A stretch of DNA of 33,184 nucleotides from Ferruginibacter sp. GTDB taxonomy: Bacteria; Bacteroidota; Bacteroidia; Chitinophagales; Chitinophagaceae. The notes below the pieces were generated by a model. That model saw only the letters and a program-made list of their open reading frames with translations, had not been told where the DNA came from and did no database searches. Below, piece after piece: positions 16,680 to 25,619 of this stretch; the stretch's first letter is position 1; every line of letters begins with the position of its first letter. The DNA is taken from positions 1-33,184 of the forward strand of contig JANXXM010000119.1 of the NCBI GenBank assembly GCA_025350645.1, given 5' to 3'. The position numbers and the translations under genes were made by a program.

Positions 16680-18077
16680 CTATTTTCCCTTGCCAGATAG
16701 AATGATGCTGATGGTGTAAATCATAATTTTAATATCCAGTGCAACAGATGCATTTTCTACATACAACAAATCATAAGGCATACGTTCTATCATTTCATCA
16801 ATAGAGGTGGCATAGCCATATTTTACCATTCCCCAACTGGTGAGTCCGGGCTTTACTTTAAAGAGATAAGTATACTCCGGGTGCAGGCTGGTGAGTTGAT
16901 CTATATAAAATTTTCGTTCGGGCCTGGGCCCTACAAGACTCATATCTCCTTTAATAATATTCCAGAGCTGAGGCAACTCATCCAGCCGCCATTTTCTCAT
17001 TACTTTACCCCAGGCAGTTATTCTGGGGTCATTATCGCTGCTTAGCATGGGGCCATTATCTTCGGCATGGTCATACATAGACCTCAGCTTATACATAGTA
17101 AAAGGCTTGCCCTTAAAACCAATTCTTTGCTGGGTATAAAAAACAGCACCACGAGAGGTCAATTTTAATTTTATTACAGCATATAAAAAAATAGGAAAAA
17201 TAAGAACGCAGCCTAGCAATGCAATAACAATATCTATCATTCTTTTTACATTTTGCTGCCACTGCGGCAGCAAACCGTTGTGCACATCTATAAGCGGCAC
17301 GCCCATAATATTTGTGGTGTGTATGGCGCCACTTATGATATCCAACGTATCTGGCGTTAATTTAATATTTACATTTTTATTGCTTAATTTCTGGAGCATT
17401 GCTGATATCAACTCCCGCTCATTTTTTTCTACTGCAATAATAATTTCTTCTATATGCTCTTTGGCTATGAGTTGTGAAACATCTTCATGGCTTTTATACT
17501 GGGTAATATTGTTATTATTAAAATAAAGTGTTTTGCCGTTTAAGTTTAAATAGGAAGTGAGTGTATAGCCAGAGTTATCGTTTGCTGCAAGAAAATCTTT
17601 ATAAAAAGCTGATGCTTTTTTGCCGGAGCCTATAAGTAATGTATTAAAGAATACTTTTTTTTGTATAAGTTGTTTTTTAATTACCGAAAGAAAAATAACC
17701 CTGCTTATGCCGCTTAAAAGAATTACCGGTATTAATAAAAAAAAGAATTCTGAATAATAATCGTAATTATTAGTACGGGGATTTTTAAGTATAAAAAAAA
17801 ATAATAAAAATAAACAACCTATTGTGCTTACAATAATGGTTTTTAAAAGTTCTGTTACCCGGGATTTTTGGTAAAGATTTGTATAAGTACCTGTTAGAAA
17901 ATGGAGGCTCAGCCAGCCACACACATATATAACCAAGCCTATGTAAAAACCTGACGGCATATTAAAAGTATAGCGATAAAAAAATGCACGCAGCACATAA
18001 AAGCATAACCAGGTAATAACCGCTACCAGCAAATCTGTCAACATGTAAAATGCAATATGTATTCTTGGTTGCTTCAA
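16680..18077 (-). CDS. Exopolysaccharide polyprenyl-phosphate sugar transferase
   Basis: The 465-aa protein has an N-terminal block of transmembrane helices (about 8-130), a cytoplasmic CoA-binding-like domain (about 140-260, GSGKKASAFYKDF), another helix (about 270-295) and a C-terminal sugar transferase domain with LRSMYDHAEDNGP, WRLDELPQLWNI, GDMSLVGPRPER and KPGLTSWG. This is the WcaJ/CpsE type of initiating phosphoglycosyltransferase: it links a sugar-1-phosphate to undecaprenyl phosphate on the inner membrane and starts repeat-unit synthesis. The exact sugar cannot be told from sequence. It follows the Gfo/Idh gene by 16 bases and precedes the M1 gene, so it belongs to the envelope operon. 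Confidence 0.92.
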   Translation of the reverse strand: MKQPRIHIAFYMLTDLLVAVITWLCFYVLRAFFYRYTFNMPSGFYIGLVIYVCGWLSLHFLTGTYTNLYQKSRVTELLKTIIVSTIGCLFLLFFFILKNPRTNNYDYYSEFFFLLIPVILLSGISRVIFLSVIKKQLIQKKVFFNTLLIGSGKKASAFYKDFLAANDNSGYTLTSYLNLNGKTLYFNNNNITQYKSHEDVSQLIAKEHIEEIIIAVEKNERELISAMLQKLSNKNVNIKLTPDTLDIISGAIHTTNIMGVPLIDVHNGLLPQWQQNVKRMIDIVIALLGCVLIFPIFLYAVIKLKLTSRGAVFYTQQRIGFKGKPFTMYKLRSMYDHAEDNGPMLSSDNDPRITAWGKVMRKWRLDELPQLWNIIKGDMSLVGPRPERKFYIDQLTSLHPEYTYLFKVKPGLTSWGMVKYGYATSIDEMIERMPYDLLYVENASVALDIKIMIYTISIILSGKGK

Positions 18078-18093
18078 TAGGTATTTATTCAGT

Positions 18094-19065
18094 TTATGAT
18101 TGCTCCTGGCTGGCTATTTTTTCTAAAATCTGGTGAGCAACTTCCATAGCTCTAAAACCATCTACAACCGTTACAACTGTTTCTGTATTATTTACGATAG
18201 CATCTTTAAAAGCAATCAGTTCTTGTTTCATTGCATTGGTATCTTCAATAAGCGGGCTGGCAATAGCTACAGTTTTTTTACCTTTATTTGTTTCAATATC
18301 AAAAGTAAAAACATCTTTATCCCCGGGGATATTCTGTTTAATGATCTCTGCTTTTTTATCTAAAAAATCTATACCAATATAAGCATCTTTTTGAAAGAGC
18401 CGCATTTTCCTCATTTTTTTCATAGAAATACGGCTGCTTGTTAAGTTTGCCACACAGCCATTATCAAACTCTATACGCACATTTGCAATATCCGGTGTAT
18501 CGCTCAATACTGCTACGCCATTTGCCGAAATATAATTTACATTACTCTTTACCAGGTGCAGTATAATATCAATATCGTGTATCATCAAATCCAGTATCAC
18601 ACTCACATCTGTACCACGGGGGTTAAATTGTGCCAGCCTGTGCACTTCTATAAACATAGGCTCTAATGTATATTCTTTTAATGCTATAAACGCAGGATTA
18701 AACCTTTCTATATGCCCCACCTGAAATTTAACATTAGATTCCTTTGCCAGTTTAAGCAGTGCTTTAGCTTCGTCCATAGTATTGGTGAGTGGCTTTTCTA
18801 CAAATACGTGTTTACCTTTTCTTAGCGCAAGTGCACACCATTCAAAATGAAAAGTGGTAGGCGCCACAATATCTATTGCGTCACATGCTTCCATCAGCTC
18901 TTCTGCATCGGTAAAATTTTTGATTTTATATTTTTCGCTTACCGCTTTACAATTTGCTTCGTCTGTATCATAAAAACCTGTTACTTCCACCCCATCAATT
19001 TCCGTCCAGTTATTAAGGTGAAATTTTCCCAGATGCCCAGCTCCTATCACTCCTATTTTTAGCAT
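18094..19065 (-). CDS. Gfo/Idh/MocA family oxidoreductase
   Basis: The 323-aa protein begins MLKIGVIGAGHLGKFH, an N-terminal NAD(P) Rossmann fold (GxGxxG). The family lysine motif VFVEKPLTNTM is present (about 91-101), then LDLMIHDIDIILHL (H-D dyad of the C-terminal domain). These enzymes oxidise or reduce sugars and related substrates using NAD(P). Being the first gene before a glycan-initiating transferase, it probably makes or modifies a nucleotide sugar for that pathway, but the substrate is unknown. There is no signal peptide. Its promoter is not evident in the 206-base gap before accA. Confidence 0.9.
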   Translation of the reverse strand: MLKIGVIGAGHLGKFHLNNWTEIDGVEVTGFYDTDEANCKAVSEKYKIKNFTDAEELMEACDAIDIVAPTTFHFEWCALALRKGKHVFVEKPLTNTMDEAKALLKLAKESNVKFQVGHIERFNPAFIALKEYTLEPMFIEVHRLAQFNPRGTDVSVILDLMIHDIDIILHLVKSNVNYISANGVAVLSDTPDIANVRIEFDNGCVANLTSSRISMKKMRKMRLFQKDAYIGIDFLDKKAEIIKQNIPGDKDVFTFDIETNKGKKTVAIASPLIEDTNAMKQELIAFKDAIVNNTETVVTVVDGFRAMEVAHQILEKIASQEQS

Positions 19066-19271
19066 TAGCCTTTTATTTAAAATGATGATCTTTCTTTTGC
19101 TGACTCATTAAATACTATAAAAAATTACAGCAAGTATTACTGTATTTTTATACTTACCGTTATACAGCAATGTTAATTAAATACCCACTGCATTTTTATT
19201 ATTCTACGCTAAAACATTTGCACACACAATGCTGTTTCTTACAATTTATACAATACAACTATTTTTTGTGC

Positions 19272-20243
19272 TTATTGCTCTTCCCAAAAACCCATATCGC
19301 CAAACTTTTTTATTCTTTCATCTACCCTTTGTTGCGCAGGTATTTGCTTTAGCTCTGCCAGCGTTTCTGTAAGATAATTTTTTAAGATTTCTGCAGCAGC
19401 TTCATAATCCCAGTGTGCCCCACCAAGTGGCTCGGGCAGCACTTTATCTACCAGTTTAAAATGAAGCATATCTGTACCGGTAAGTCTTAGCTGCTCTGCG
19501 GCAATTTCCTTTTTATCCCAACTACGCCATAAAATACTGCTGCAGCTTTCCGGCGATATTACGGTGTACCAGGTATTTTCCATCATCACTACCCTGTCGC
19601 CTACACCTATGCCCAAAGCCCCGCCACTGGCTCCTTCGCCAATAATTACACAAATCACCGGCACTTTAAGACTTATCATTTCAAAAATATTTCTGGCAAT
19701 AGCTTCACCCTGCCCTCGTTCCTCAGCTTCCAGCCCAGGGTATGCGCCGGGCGTATCTATTAATGTTATAACCGGCTTATTAAATTTTTCGGCAAGCTTC
19801 ATTAATCTCAGCGCTTTTCTGTATCCTTCCGGGTTTGCCATTCCAAAATTTCTATACTGGCGTGTCTTTGTATTGGTTCCTTTTTGCTGGCCAATGATCA
19901 TTACCGTTTCGCCATTAAGCTGTGCAAATCCTCCTACCATTGCCTTATCATCTTTTACATTTCTATCGCCATGAAGCTCTATAAAATCTGTACACATATT
20001 TTGTATGTACTTAAGAGTGTAAGGTCTATCCGGGTGTCTGCTTAATTGTACTCGTTGCCATGGGGTAAGGCTATCTGTAATACTTTTTTTTGTTTGTAGT
20101 ATTTTTTCTTCGAGGAGGGTTATGGCACCACTCATATCTGTTTTAGATTTTTCCTGAGTGGTTTGCAATTGTTCTATTTGATCGTATAATTCTTTAACCG
20201 GTTTCTCAAAATCGAGGAACTGCCTGTTTTTTAATTGGGGCAT
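19272..20243 (-). CDS. accA: Acetyl-CoA carboxylase carboxyltransferase subunit alpha AccA
   Basis: The 323-aa protein shows the AccA signatures [78 protein letters not shown] and [12 protein letters not shown], with the usual length. AccA joins AccD to form the carboxyltransferase that moves CO2 from biotin to acetyl-CoA in fatty-acid synthesis. The partner accD is not in this window, which is common. It is on the same strand as the envelope operon but separated from it by 206 bases, so it may be a separate unit. Confidence 0.97.
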   Translation of the reverse strand: MPQLKNRQFLDFEKPVKELYDQIEQLQTTQEKSKTDMSGAITLLEEKILQTKKSITDSLTPWQRVQLSRHPDRPYTLKYIQNMCTDFIELHGDRNVKDDKAMVGGFAQLNGETVMIIGQQKGTNTKTRQYRNFGMANPEGYRKALRLMKLAEKFNKPVITLIDTPGAYPGLEAEERGQGEAIARNIFEMISLKVPVICVIIGEGASGGALGIGVGDRVVMMENTWYTVISPESCSSILWRSWDKKEIAAEQLRLTGTDMLHFKLVDKVLPEPLGGAHWDYEAAAEILKNYLTETLAELKQIPAQQRVDERIKKFGDMGFWEEQ

Positions 20244-20325
20244 AATGTAGTTTTACCTTTTAAGTAGTAGTAAGATAACTTTAATTTAATTTGTAAAAAT
20301 AGGCGTTACATTTTTTTTAAGAAAG

Positions 20326-20359
20326 TTTTGTTTTCAAAATATTTTTTCGCTTATCTTTG
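20326..20359 (+). promoter_or_regulatory. Promoter of tRNA-Asp
   Basis: TATCTTTG at 20352-20359 matches TAnnTTTG, with a TTTTG -33-like element at 20326-20330 and a 21-base spacer. The tRNA starts about 60 bases downstream. Confidence 0.6.
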
Positions 20360-20421
20360 CCATCCGAAAAAAAGAGATACGTTTAAAAATAACTTTTTAA
20401 ATTCTTTTTTTAAAAGAAGCT

Positions 20422-20495
20422 GGAGTGGTAGTTCAGTTGGTTAGAATGCTGCCCTGTCACGGCAGAGGTCGCGGGTTCGAGTCCCGTCCACTCCG
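20422..20495 (+). tRNA. tRNA-Asp (anticodon GTC)
   Basis: The acceptor stem GGAGTGG pairs with CCACTCC, followed by discriminator G. The D-arm (GTTCAGTTGGTTAGAAT), the anticodon loop CTGTCAC with GTC at 20456-20458, and the T-loop (GGGTTCGAGTCCC) are all standard. CCA is not encoded. Confidence 0.97.
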
Positions 20496-20498
20496 CAA

Positions 20499-20532
20499 AG
20501 GGTCGTTTCATTTTCTGAAACGACCTTTTTTT
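20499..20532 (+). terminator. Rho-independent terminator of tRNA-Asp
   Basis: GGTCGTTTCA (20501-20510) pairs perfectly with TGAAACGACC (20516-20525) around a 5-base loop, followed by seven T residues. Confidence 0.92.
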
Positions 20533-20761
20533 ATGTACTTTTCAAAAAAAGTAAAATATTATTTTACTGCATACATACACACTTTAAGCAAGGAAAAACG
20601 CTCGTAAACCCAGCTAATATGGGATTGGGGATAATAATCACCCGAGAAATTTTTTAATTACAGATTTTGCAGTCTATAAAATTATTCTCTATCAGCTTTA
20701 TAATTATAAAACATTCCATTTTCATTCAGCATTTGTAGTTTATTTTACCAAAAGTTTGCTC

Positions 20762-21436
20762 ATGAAAATTCTTATTGTAGACGATGAAAAGGAATTAAGC
20801 AGCAGCATAATGGCTTACTTAAAATCTGAAAATTATTTTTGTGAAATAGCGCAGAATGTGCAAACGGCATTGCGGTATACAGAAATGTACAACTACGATT
20901 GCATTTTACTGGACATTAGCCTGCCAGATGGTAACGGACTTACCGTTTTAAAAAACCTGAAGGCAGATAAAAAAACGGATGGCGTTATTATTATTTCTGC
21001 AAACAATTCGGTAGATGATAGAGTAGCGGGGCTAAACCTGGGTGCAGATGATTACCTGCCAAAGCCGTTTCATTTATCTGAACTTAGCGCACGCATAGCT
21101 GCGGTAATACGAAGGCGCAATTTTGATGGCAATAACATTATTCTGCTAAACGAAATAGCTGTGGATACTACTGCAAAAACAGTAAGTATAAATAATAATA
21201 TAGCGGAACTTACCCGTAAAGAATATGACCTCCTCCTCTACCTTATGGTAAATAAAAACAAAGTAATATCTAAAAACGCCATAGCAGAACACCTTAGCGG
21301 TAACTGTGATAATGGCTTTGATAACTTTGATTTTATTTATGCCCACATAAAAAATTTAAAGAAAAAAATGCAGCAAATGGGCTGTGCAGATTATATAAAA
21401 TCTATTTATGGAATGGGATATAAATTTGAAATATAA
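20762..21436 (+). CDS. OmpR-family response regulator
   Basis: The better start is ATG at 20762, giving 224 residues; a TTG two codons earlier is also in frame. The receiver domain (1-120) has the acidic pocket VDDEKE, the phosphorylation site D51 (LLDISLPDG) and K101 (LPKPFH). The winged-helix domain (about 130-224) shows LTRKEYDLLLYLM and IKSIYGMGYKFEI. It probably binds direct repeats as a dimer. The histidine kinase gene starts 2 bases after its stop. Its nearby targets are likely to include the PepSY, YncE and RND genes downstream, by location. Confidence 0.95.
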   Translation: MKILIVDDEKELSSSIMAYLKSENYFCEIAQNVQTALRYTEMYNYDCILLDISLPDGNGLTVLKNLKADKKTDGVIIISANNSVDDRVAGLNLGADDYLPKPFHLSELSARIAAVIRRRNFDGNNIILLNEIAVDTTAKTVSINNNIAELTRKEYDLLLYLMVNKNKVISKNAIAEHLSGNCDNGFDNFDFIYAHIKNLKKKMQQMGCADYIKSIYGMGYKFEI

Positions 21437-21438
21437 TA

Positions 21439-22707
21439 ATGAAGTTACTTAACAGGTCTATGTTTTCTTATATGATTTATGCAAGCGTATTATTGCTTGC
21501 TTCCATACCTGTATTGTATTTTTCTATACAAAAAATAATTGCTGAAGATGTAGATGAACAACTGATTTTACAAAAAAACAAATTAATAAATAAGCTTGCA
21601 AACGAGCCTTCTTTCAGCAATTTTGTACAAAAATTACAACCCCATGTTTTAATTGAAAAAGCCGGAGGGAACATACTTATCAAAGATTCATTTTACACAG
21701 TTGAAATTTACGACAGTGTAGTAAAAGAAGTAGAACCCTATCGTATGTTGAAAAGTTATTTTCATTTTCAAGAAAATAATTACCGTATACAGATAAGTGA
21801 CTCGTTGGTAGATGCTGTAGATCTTAAAGAAAGTATCGTAAAAATTGTAGGGATTATTTTGCTACTAATGGTAACGGGGCTCATCATTATAAACAGGTTT
21901 ATTTCCAGCAACCTTTGGAAACCCTTTCATGAAACTATAAAAAAATTAAAGAACCACAGCATAGAAAATGACACTACACTAGATTTAAAAAAAACGAGCA
22001 TCACAGAATTTGCTGCACTAAACGATACCCTGACTGCAATGGCAGGCAGAAACCAAAAAATATTTCAGTCGCAAAAGCAGTTTACAGAAAATGCATCGCA
22101 CGAAATGCAAACGCCGCTTGCTGTTTTACAGGCAAAAATAGATTTACTGATGCAGACAAACCCTGTAACTCCACAGCAGGCAGCGATAATAATGGATATT
22201 GAAAACGTAAACCAGCGGATGAACAGACTAAATAAAAATCTGTTGCTGCTTACAAAAATAGATAACGACCAGTTTGGAGAAAAAGAAGATATACATCTTG
22301 CAGCTATGTTGGAAAAATCGGTAGAACAATACGAGTTTACTGCGCTGCAAAAAAATATTATAGTTGAAATAAATGTAGAGCAAAACAAAAAGATAACTGC
22401 CAATAAAACATTTATAGAAATTATGATTGGTAATTTATTGAGCAACGCTATAAAGTACAATATTTACAAAGGAAAAATTAATATAAGCTTAACCAGCCAT
22501 GCGATTATTTTTTGTAATACAGGTAAAAATAAACCGTTGAATGCAACTACCATATTTGAACGGTTTTATAAAGAAACCAGTGATAGCAACAGTATTGGCC
22601 TGGGTTTGCAGATAGCCAAAAAAATTGCAACGGGCAATGGATTAAACATCAAATACGAATTTATAGATGACCTGCATTGTTTTACTATTTCCTTTTTACC
22701 AACCTAA
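21439..22707 (+). CDS. Sensor histidine kinase
   Basis: The 422-aa protein has two membrane helices (about 9-30 and 132-152) flanking a periplasmic sensor segment of about 100 residues. A dimerisation domain follows with the phosphoacceptor H221 (ENASHEMQTPLAVLQ). The ATPase part shows the N-box NLLSNAIKYN and a G-box SIGLGLQIAKKIA. It phosphorylates the partner regulator encoded 2 bases upstream. The sensed signal is unknown; the downstream efflux genes make a toxic solute or envelope stress plausible. Confidence 0.94.
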   Translation: MKLLNRSMFSYMIYASVLLLASIPVLYFSIQKIIAEDVDEQLILQKNKLINKLANEPSFSNFVQKLQPHVLIEKAGGNILIKDSFYTVEIYDSVVKEVEPYRMLKSYFHFQENNYRIQISDSLVDAVDLKESIVKIVGIILLLMVTGLIIINRFISSNLWKPFHETIKKLKNHSIENDTTLDLKKTSITEFAALNDTLTAMAGRNQKIFQSQKQFTENASHEMQTPLAVLQAKIDLLMQTNPVTPQQAAIIMDIENVNQRMNRLNKNLLLLTKIDNDQFGEKEDIHLAAMLEKSVEQYEFTALQKNIIVEINVEQNKKITANKTFIEIMIGNLLSNAIKYNIYKGKINISLTSHAIIFCNTGKNKPLNATTIFERFYKETSDSNSIGLGLQIAKKIATGNGLNIKYEFIDDLHCFTISFLPT

Positions 22708-22824
22708 TCCTATAATAATTTCTCATCCGCATCATTCATCATTCCTAATTCATCATTGATTTTCCCTCATCCCTACAATAACAAACTGTTAAATATAATG
22801 GAGTGTTAAGAAATTCAACATCTG

Positions 22825-22851
22825 TACAGATTTGTTACAGACTTTTACACT
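22825..22851 (+). promoter_or_regulatory. Three phased TACA repeats, possible response-regulator site
   Basis: TACAGA at 22825-22830, TACAGA at 22836-22841 and TACACT at 22846-22851 are spaced 11 and 10 bases apart, close to one helical turn, as in OmpR-family binding sites. They lie 13 bases before the ATG of the PepSY-like gene. Such closeness to the start would suggest repression, or a short-leader promoter within the repeats. Confidence 0.35.
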
Positions 22852-22864
22852 CAAAAAATATACT

Positions 22865-23293
22865 ATGAAAAAATTAATTATTATCACTGTAACAATACTA
22901 TCTACGGGTATTACTGCCTGCGCACAAAAATTAAAAGAAGCTGCAGTGCCTGCTGCTGTTAAAACAGCTTTTGCAAAACAATACCCTGGTGCTGCTGCAA
23001 AATGGGAAAAAGAAGCAGGTAAGTATGAAGCCGGTTTTAGTAAAGATGGAAACACAATGTCTGCATTATTTGAACCGAACGGCACTATGACGGAAAGTGA
23101 AAAAGACATTGCAATAACAGCATTGCCCGCCACTGTACTAGGCTATGTAAAAGAAAACTACAAGGGTAAAAAAATAAAAGAAGCCGCCATTATTACAAAG
23201 GCAGATGGTACGGTAACTTATGAGGCTGAGGTAAACGGCAAAGATGTAATTTTTGACAGCAAAGGAAAATTCATCAAAGAAATGAAAGATTAA
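22865..23293 (+). CDS. PepSY-like secreted protein
   Basis: ATG at 22865 is preferred to an upstream TTG because a signal peptide begins there (MKKLIIITVTILSTGITACA, then Q), giving 142 residues. The mature part has two similar beta-alpha repeats of PepSY-like style: VPAAVKTAFAKQYPGAAAKWE, then ALPATVLGYVKENYKGKKIK. Each is followed by a beta-hairpin (YEAGFSKDGNT and YEAEVNGKDVIFD). The family is commonly described as PepSY-like or BLIP-like. It is expected in the periplasm, perhaps as a small inhibitor or sensor. It lies between a two-component pair and an efflux operon, so it may be a target or an accessory of that sensor. Confidence 0.82.
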   Translation: MKKLIIITVTILSTGITACAQKLKEAAVPAAVKTAFAKQYPGAAAKWEKEAGKYEAGFSKDGNTMSALFEPNGTMTESEKDIAITALPATVLGYVKENYKGKKIKEAAIITKADGTVTYEAEVNGKDVIFDSKGKFIKEMKD

Positions 23294-23306
23294 AATTGTA
23301 TTTTTC

Positions 23307-23334
23307 GGGGCGGTTGCACAGCCGCTCCTTTTAT
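23307..23334 (+). terminator. Terminator after the PepSY-like gene
   Basis: GGGGCGGT (23307-23314) pairs with GCCGCTCC (23321-23328) with two G:T pairs, and TTTTATTT follows. It sits 14 bases beyond the stop and may partly separate this gene from the YncE-like gene. Confidence 0.6.
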
Positions 23335-23357
23335 TTATATTTTTTAAAAACAATTAC

Positions 23358-24365
23358 ATGAAACTACGATTATTGTATTTTGCCCTAATGAGTATTGCTG
23401 TTACACAGTGTTTTGCACAAACCAAAACCGGGTTTAAAATTATTAAAACTTTTCATATAGCAAGTGCAGGCGGATGGGACTACTTGGAAACCTGCCCCGT
23501 AAACGATAATATTTATGTGAGCCATGGTACACAGGTAAATATCCTCAATAAAAAAACGGGAGACTCTGTGGGAATTATAGAAAATACCACAGGCGTGCAT
23601 GGTATTGCTTTTGATGTAGCCAACGGAAAAGGATATACCAGCAATGGCAGGCTAAACAATGTAACCGTTTTTGATATAAAGACAAATAAAGTACTTACAC
23701 AAATTGCAACAGGGCAAAACCCCGATGCCATATTTTATGAACCTTTTTCTAAAAAAATAATTACCTGTAATGGCCGCAGCAAAAACCTCGGAATTATAGA
23801 CCCTGCTCAAAATAAAACAATAGATAGTATAGCTGTAGGTGGCAAGCCAGAAACTGCGGTAAGCGATGGAGAAGGTAAAATTTTTGTAAACATAGAAGAC
23901 AAAAATGAAATTGTAGCTATAGATGCAAAAACATTTAAAGTACTTGCTCATTATAGTATTACACCTGCAGAAGGCCCTACCGGCCTGGCTTACGATAAAC
24001 AAACTAAAAGATTATTTGCAGGCTGCGATAAATTAATGGTAGTGCTAAATGCAGAAAATGGTAAAGTAGTAACCACTTTGCCTATTGGCGATGGCTGCGA
24101 CGGATTGGTGTTTGATGCAGATTCAAAAAACATTTATACTTCCAACGGAGATGGAACGCTTACTGTAATACACGAAGATGCTGCTGATAAATATACAGTG
24201 ACAGAAAACATTATTACAAAAAAAGGAGCAAGAACAATTACAATAGATAAAGTATCTCATTTACTATATTTACCCACAGCAGACCTTGAGGCGGCAGAGC
24301 CAGGTGCAAAAGGAAGGCCTAAGATGATACCGGGCAGTTTCCAGATTTTAGTTGTAGGTAAATAA
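23358..24365 (+). CDS. YncE-like beta-propeller protein
   Basis: The 335-aa product has a signal peptide (1-20, ending CFA, then Q). It then has repeated blades of the type GVHGIAFDVANGKGYTSNGR, NVTVFDIKTNKV, GQNPDAIFYEPFSKKII and GPTGLAYDKQTKRLF, typical of YncE-like 40-residue propeller repeats. It is probably periplasmic and probably binds a ligand, but not with known catalysis. It precedes the tolC-like gene by 11 bases, so it likely belongs to the efflux operon. Such proteins often accompany export systems; the direct role here is inference. Confidence 0.85.
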   Translation: MKLRLLYFALMSIAVTQCFAQTKTGFKIIKTFHIASAGGWDYLETCPVNDNIYVSHGTQVNILNKKTGDSVGIIENTTGVHGIAFDVANGKGYTSNGRLNNVTVFDIKTNKVLTQIATGQNPDAIFYEPFSKKIITCNGRSKNLGIIDPAQNKTIDSIAVGGKPETAVSDGEGKIFVNIEDKNEIVAIDAKTFKVLAHYSITPAEGPTGLAYDKQTKRLFAGCDKLMVVLNAENGKVVTTLPIGDGCDGLVFDADSKNIYTSNGDGTLTVIHEDAADKYTVTENIITKKGARTITIDKVSHLLYLPTADLEAAEPGAKGRPKMIPGSFQILVVGK

Positions 24366-24376
24366 AATATTCGGTA

Positions 24377-25615
24377 GTGCTTAAAAAAAATCTTCTTACT
24401 GTTTGTTGTTTTTTATTGTATGCTGCATGCTTATGCCAGGTAAAAGGCCTGCAATATTACACGGAGAATGCTGTACAAAACAGCCCGCTTATAAAAGAAT
24501 ATAATAACCAGGCAATAAGTAATACCATTGATAGTTTACTGATAAGAGCTGCATTAAAACCGCAGGTTACGGGCAGCAGTATCAACAGTTATGCACCGGT
24601 AATAAAAGATATTGGATATGATGGCGCCATTACAAACGGTGGAAATTTTTCTGCACTGGTGGGAATAAATAAACAACTGGGCAATAAAAAAAATCTGTAC
24701 GCACAGTTTGAAAATATTGCTATCCTTAACGAATCGCTGCGTAATAATATTAGCATTACCATACAGGATCTTAAGCGGAATATTATTGCGCAATACATAA
24801 CCACTTATGGCGATGAGCAGCAACTGAATTTTAGTAAAGAAATAAATACATTACTCACCCGTGAAGAAATTATTTTAAAAAAACTTACACAGGGCAATGT
24901 ATACAAACAAGTGGATTATCTTACTTTTTTGGTAACCCTGGAGCAGCAACAATTATCAATAAAACAGAATGCTATCCAGTTTAAAAATGATGTGGCATTG
25001 CTCAATTACCTCAGTGGTATTACAGACACCAATGCTGTTTCTTTAGCTAACCCAGCCATTGTTATAAACGAACAAACAGATGCGGTGCACAGCATTTTTA
25101 GCAAACAATATACACTGGACAGCCTGCAACTGGAAAACAAAAAAAAACTTGCTGATGTAAATTACAGGCCTAAAATAAATGTGTATGCAGATGCCGGATT
25201 TAACTCTACACTAGCTTACCAGCCATATAAAAATTTTGGCACCAGTGCAGGCTTAAGCCTTATTGTACCTATATATGATGGCAAACAAAAAAAATTGCAA
25301 TACCGTAAAATTGATACAGAAGAAAAAACAAGGCAAAGTAAAAAAGACTTTTTTGAACACCAGTACAACCAGCAAACAATGCAACTTACACAGCAGCTAC
25401 AGGCTACAGAAGATTTACTCAGAGACATAAACCAGCAACTAAAATACACACAAAGCCTCATAGATGTAAATGGAAAATTGCTGGAAGCAGGCGAAGCAAG
25501 GATAACAGATTATATTCTTGCACTTAATAATTACATTAATGGAAAAAATCTTATTACCCAAAATAATATAACCCGGCTACAGATAATAAACCAATTGAAT
25601 TACAGAAGCAGGTAA
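24377..25615 (+). CDS. TolC-family outer-membrane efflux protein
   Basis: The start is GTG at 24377, since the signal peptide (MLKKNLLTVCCFLLYAACLC, then Q) begins right there and the preceding stop is at 24365. The 412-aa protein is largely helical, with the OEP layout: helical stretches (ITIQDLKRNIIAQYITTYG, KKLTQGNVYKQVDYLTFLVT), then a beta part (YRPKINVYADAGFN) and GLSLIVPIYDGKQKK, which is the typical second-half strand motif. It forms the outer-membrane channel of the tripartite pump. The adaptor gene starts 4 bases after its stop. It is slightly short relative to common TolC proteins (about 440-490). Confidence 0.88.
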   Translation: MLKKNLLTVCCFLLYAACLCQVKGLQYYTENAVQNSPLIKEYNNQAISNTIDSLLIRAALKPQVTGSSINSYAPVIKDIGYDGAITNGGNFSALVGINKQLGNKKNLYAQFENIAILNESLRNNISITIQDLKRNIIAQYITTYGDEQQLNFSKEINTLLTREEIILKKLTQGNVYKQVDYLTFLVTLEQQQLSIKQNAIQFKNDVALLNYLSGITDTNAVSLANPAIVINEQTDAVHSIFSKQYTLDSLQLENKKKLADVNYRPKINVYADAGFNSTLAYQPYKNFGTSAGLSLIVPIYDGKQKKLQYRKIDTEEKTRQSKKDFFEHQYNQQTMQLTQQLQATEDLLRDINQQLKYTQSLIDVNGKLLEAGEARITDYILALNNYINGKNLITQNNITRLQIINQLNYRSR

Positions 25616-25619
25616 CATT

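Noticed and set aside
20425-20607. 60-aa open frame over the tRNA-Asp gene
   Set aside because: It is translated from the tRNA and its terminator hairpin, so it is not a gene.
22735-22765. Repeated TCATCATT stretch after the first kinase gene
   Set aside because: It is short, irregular simple sequence with no hairpin or spacing pattern, so it was not treated as a CRISPR array or operator.
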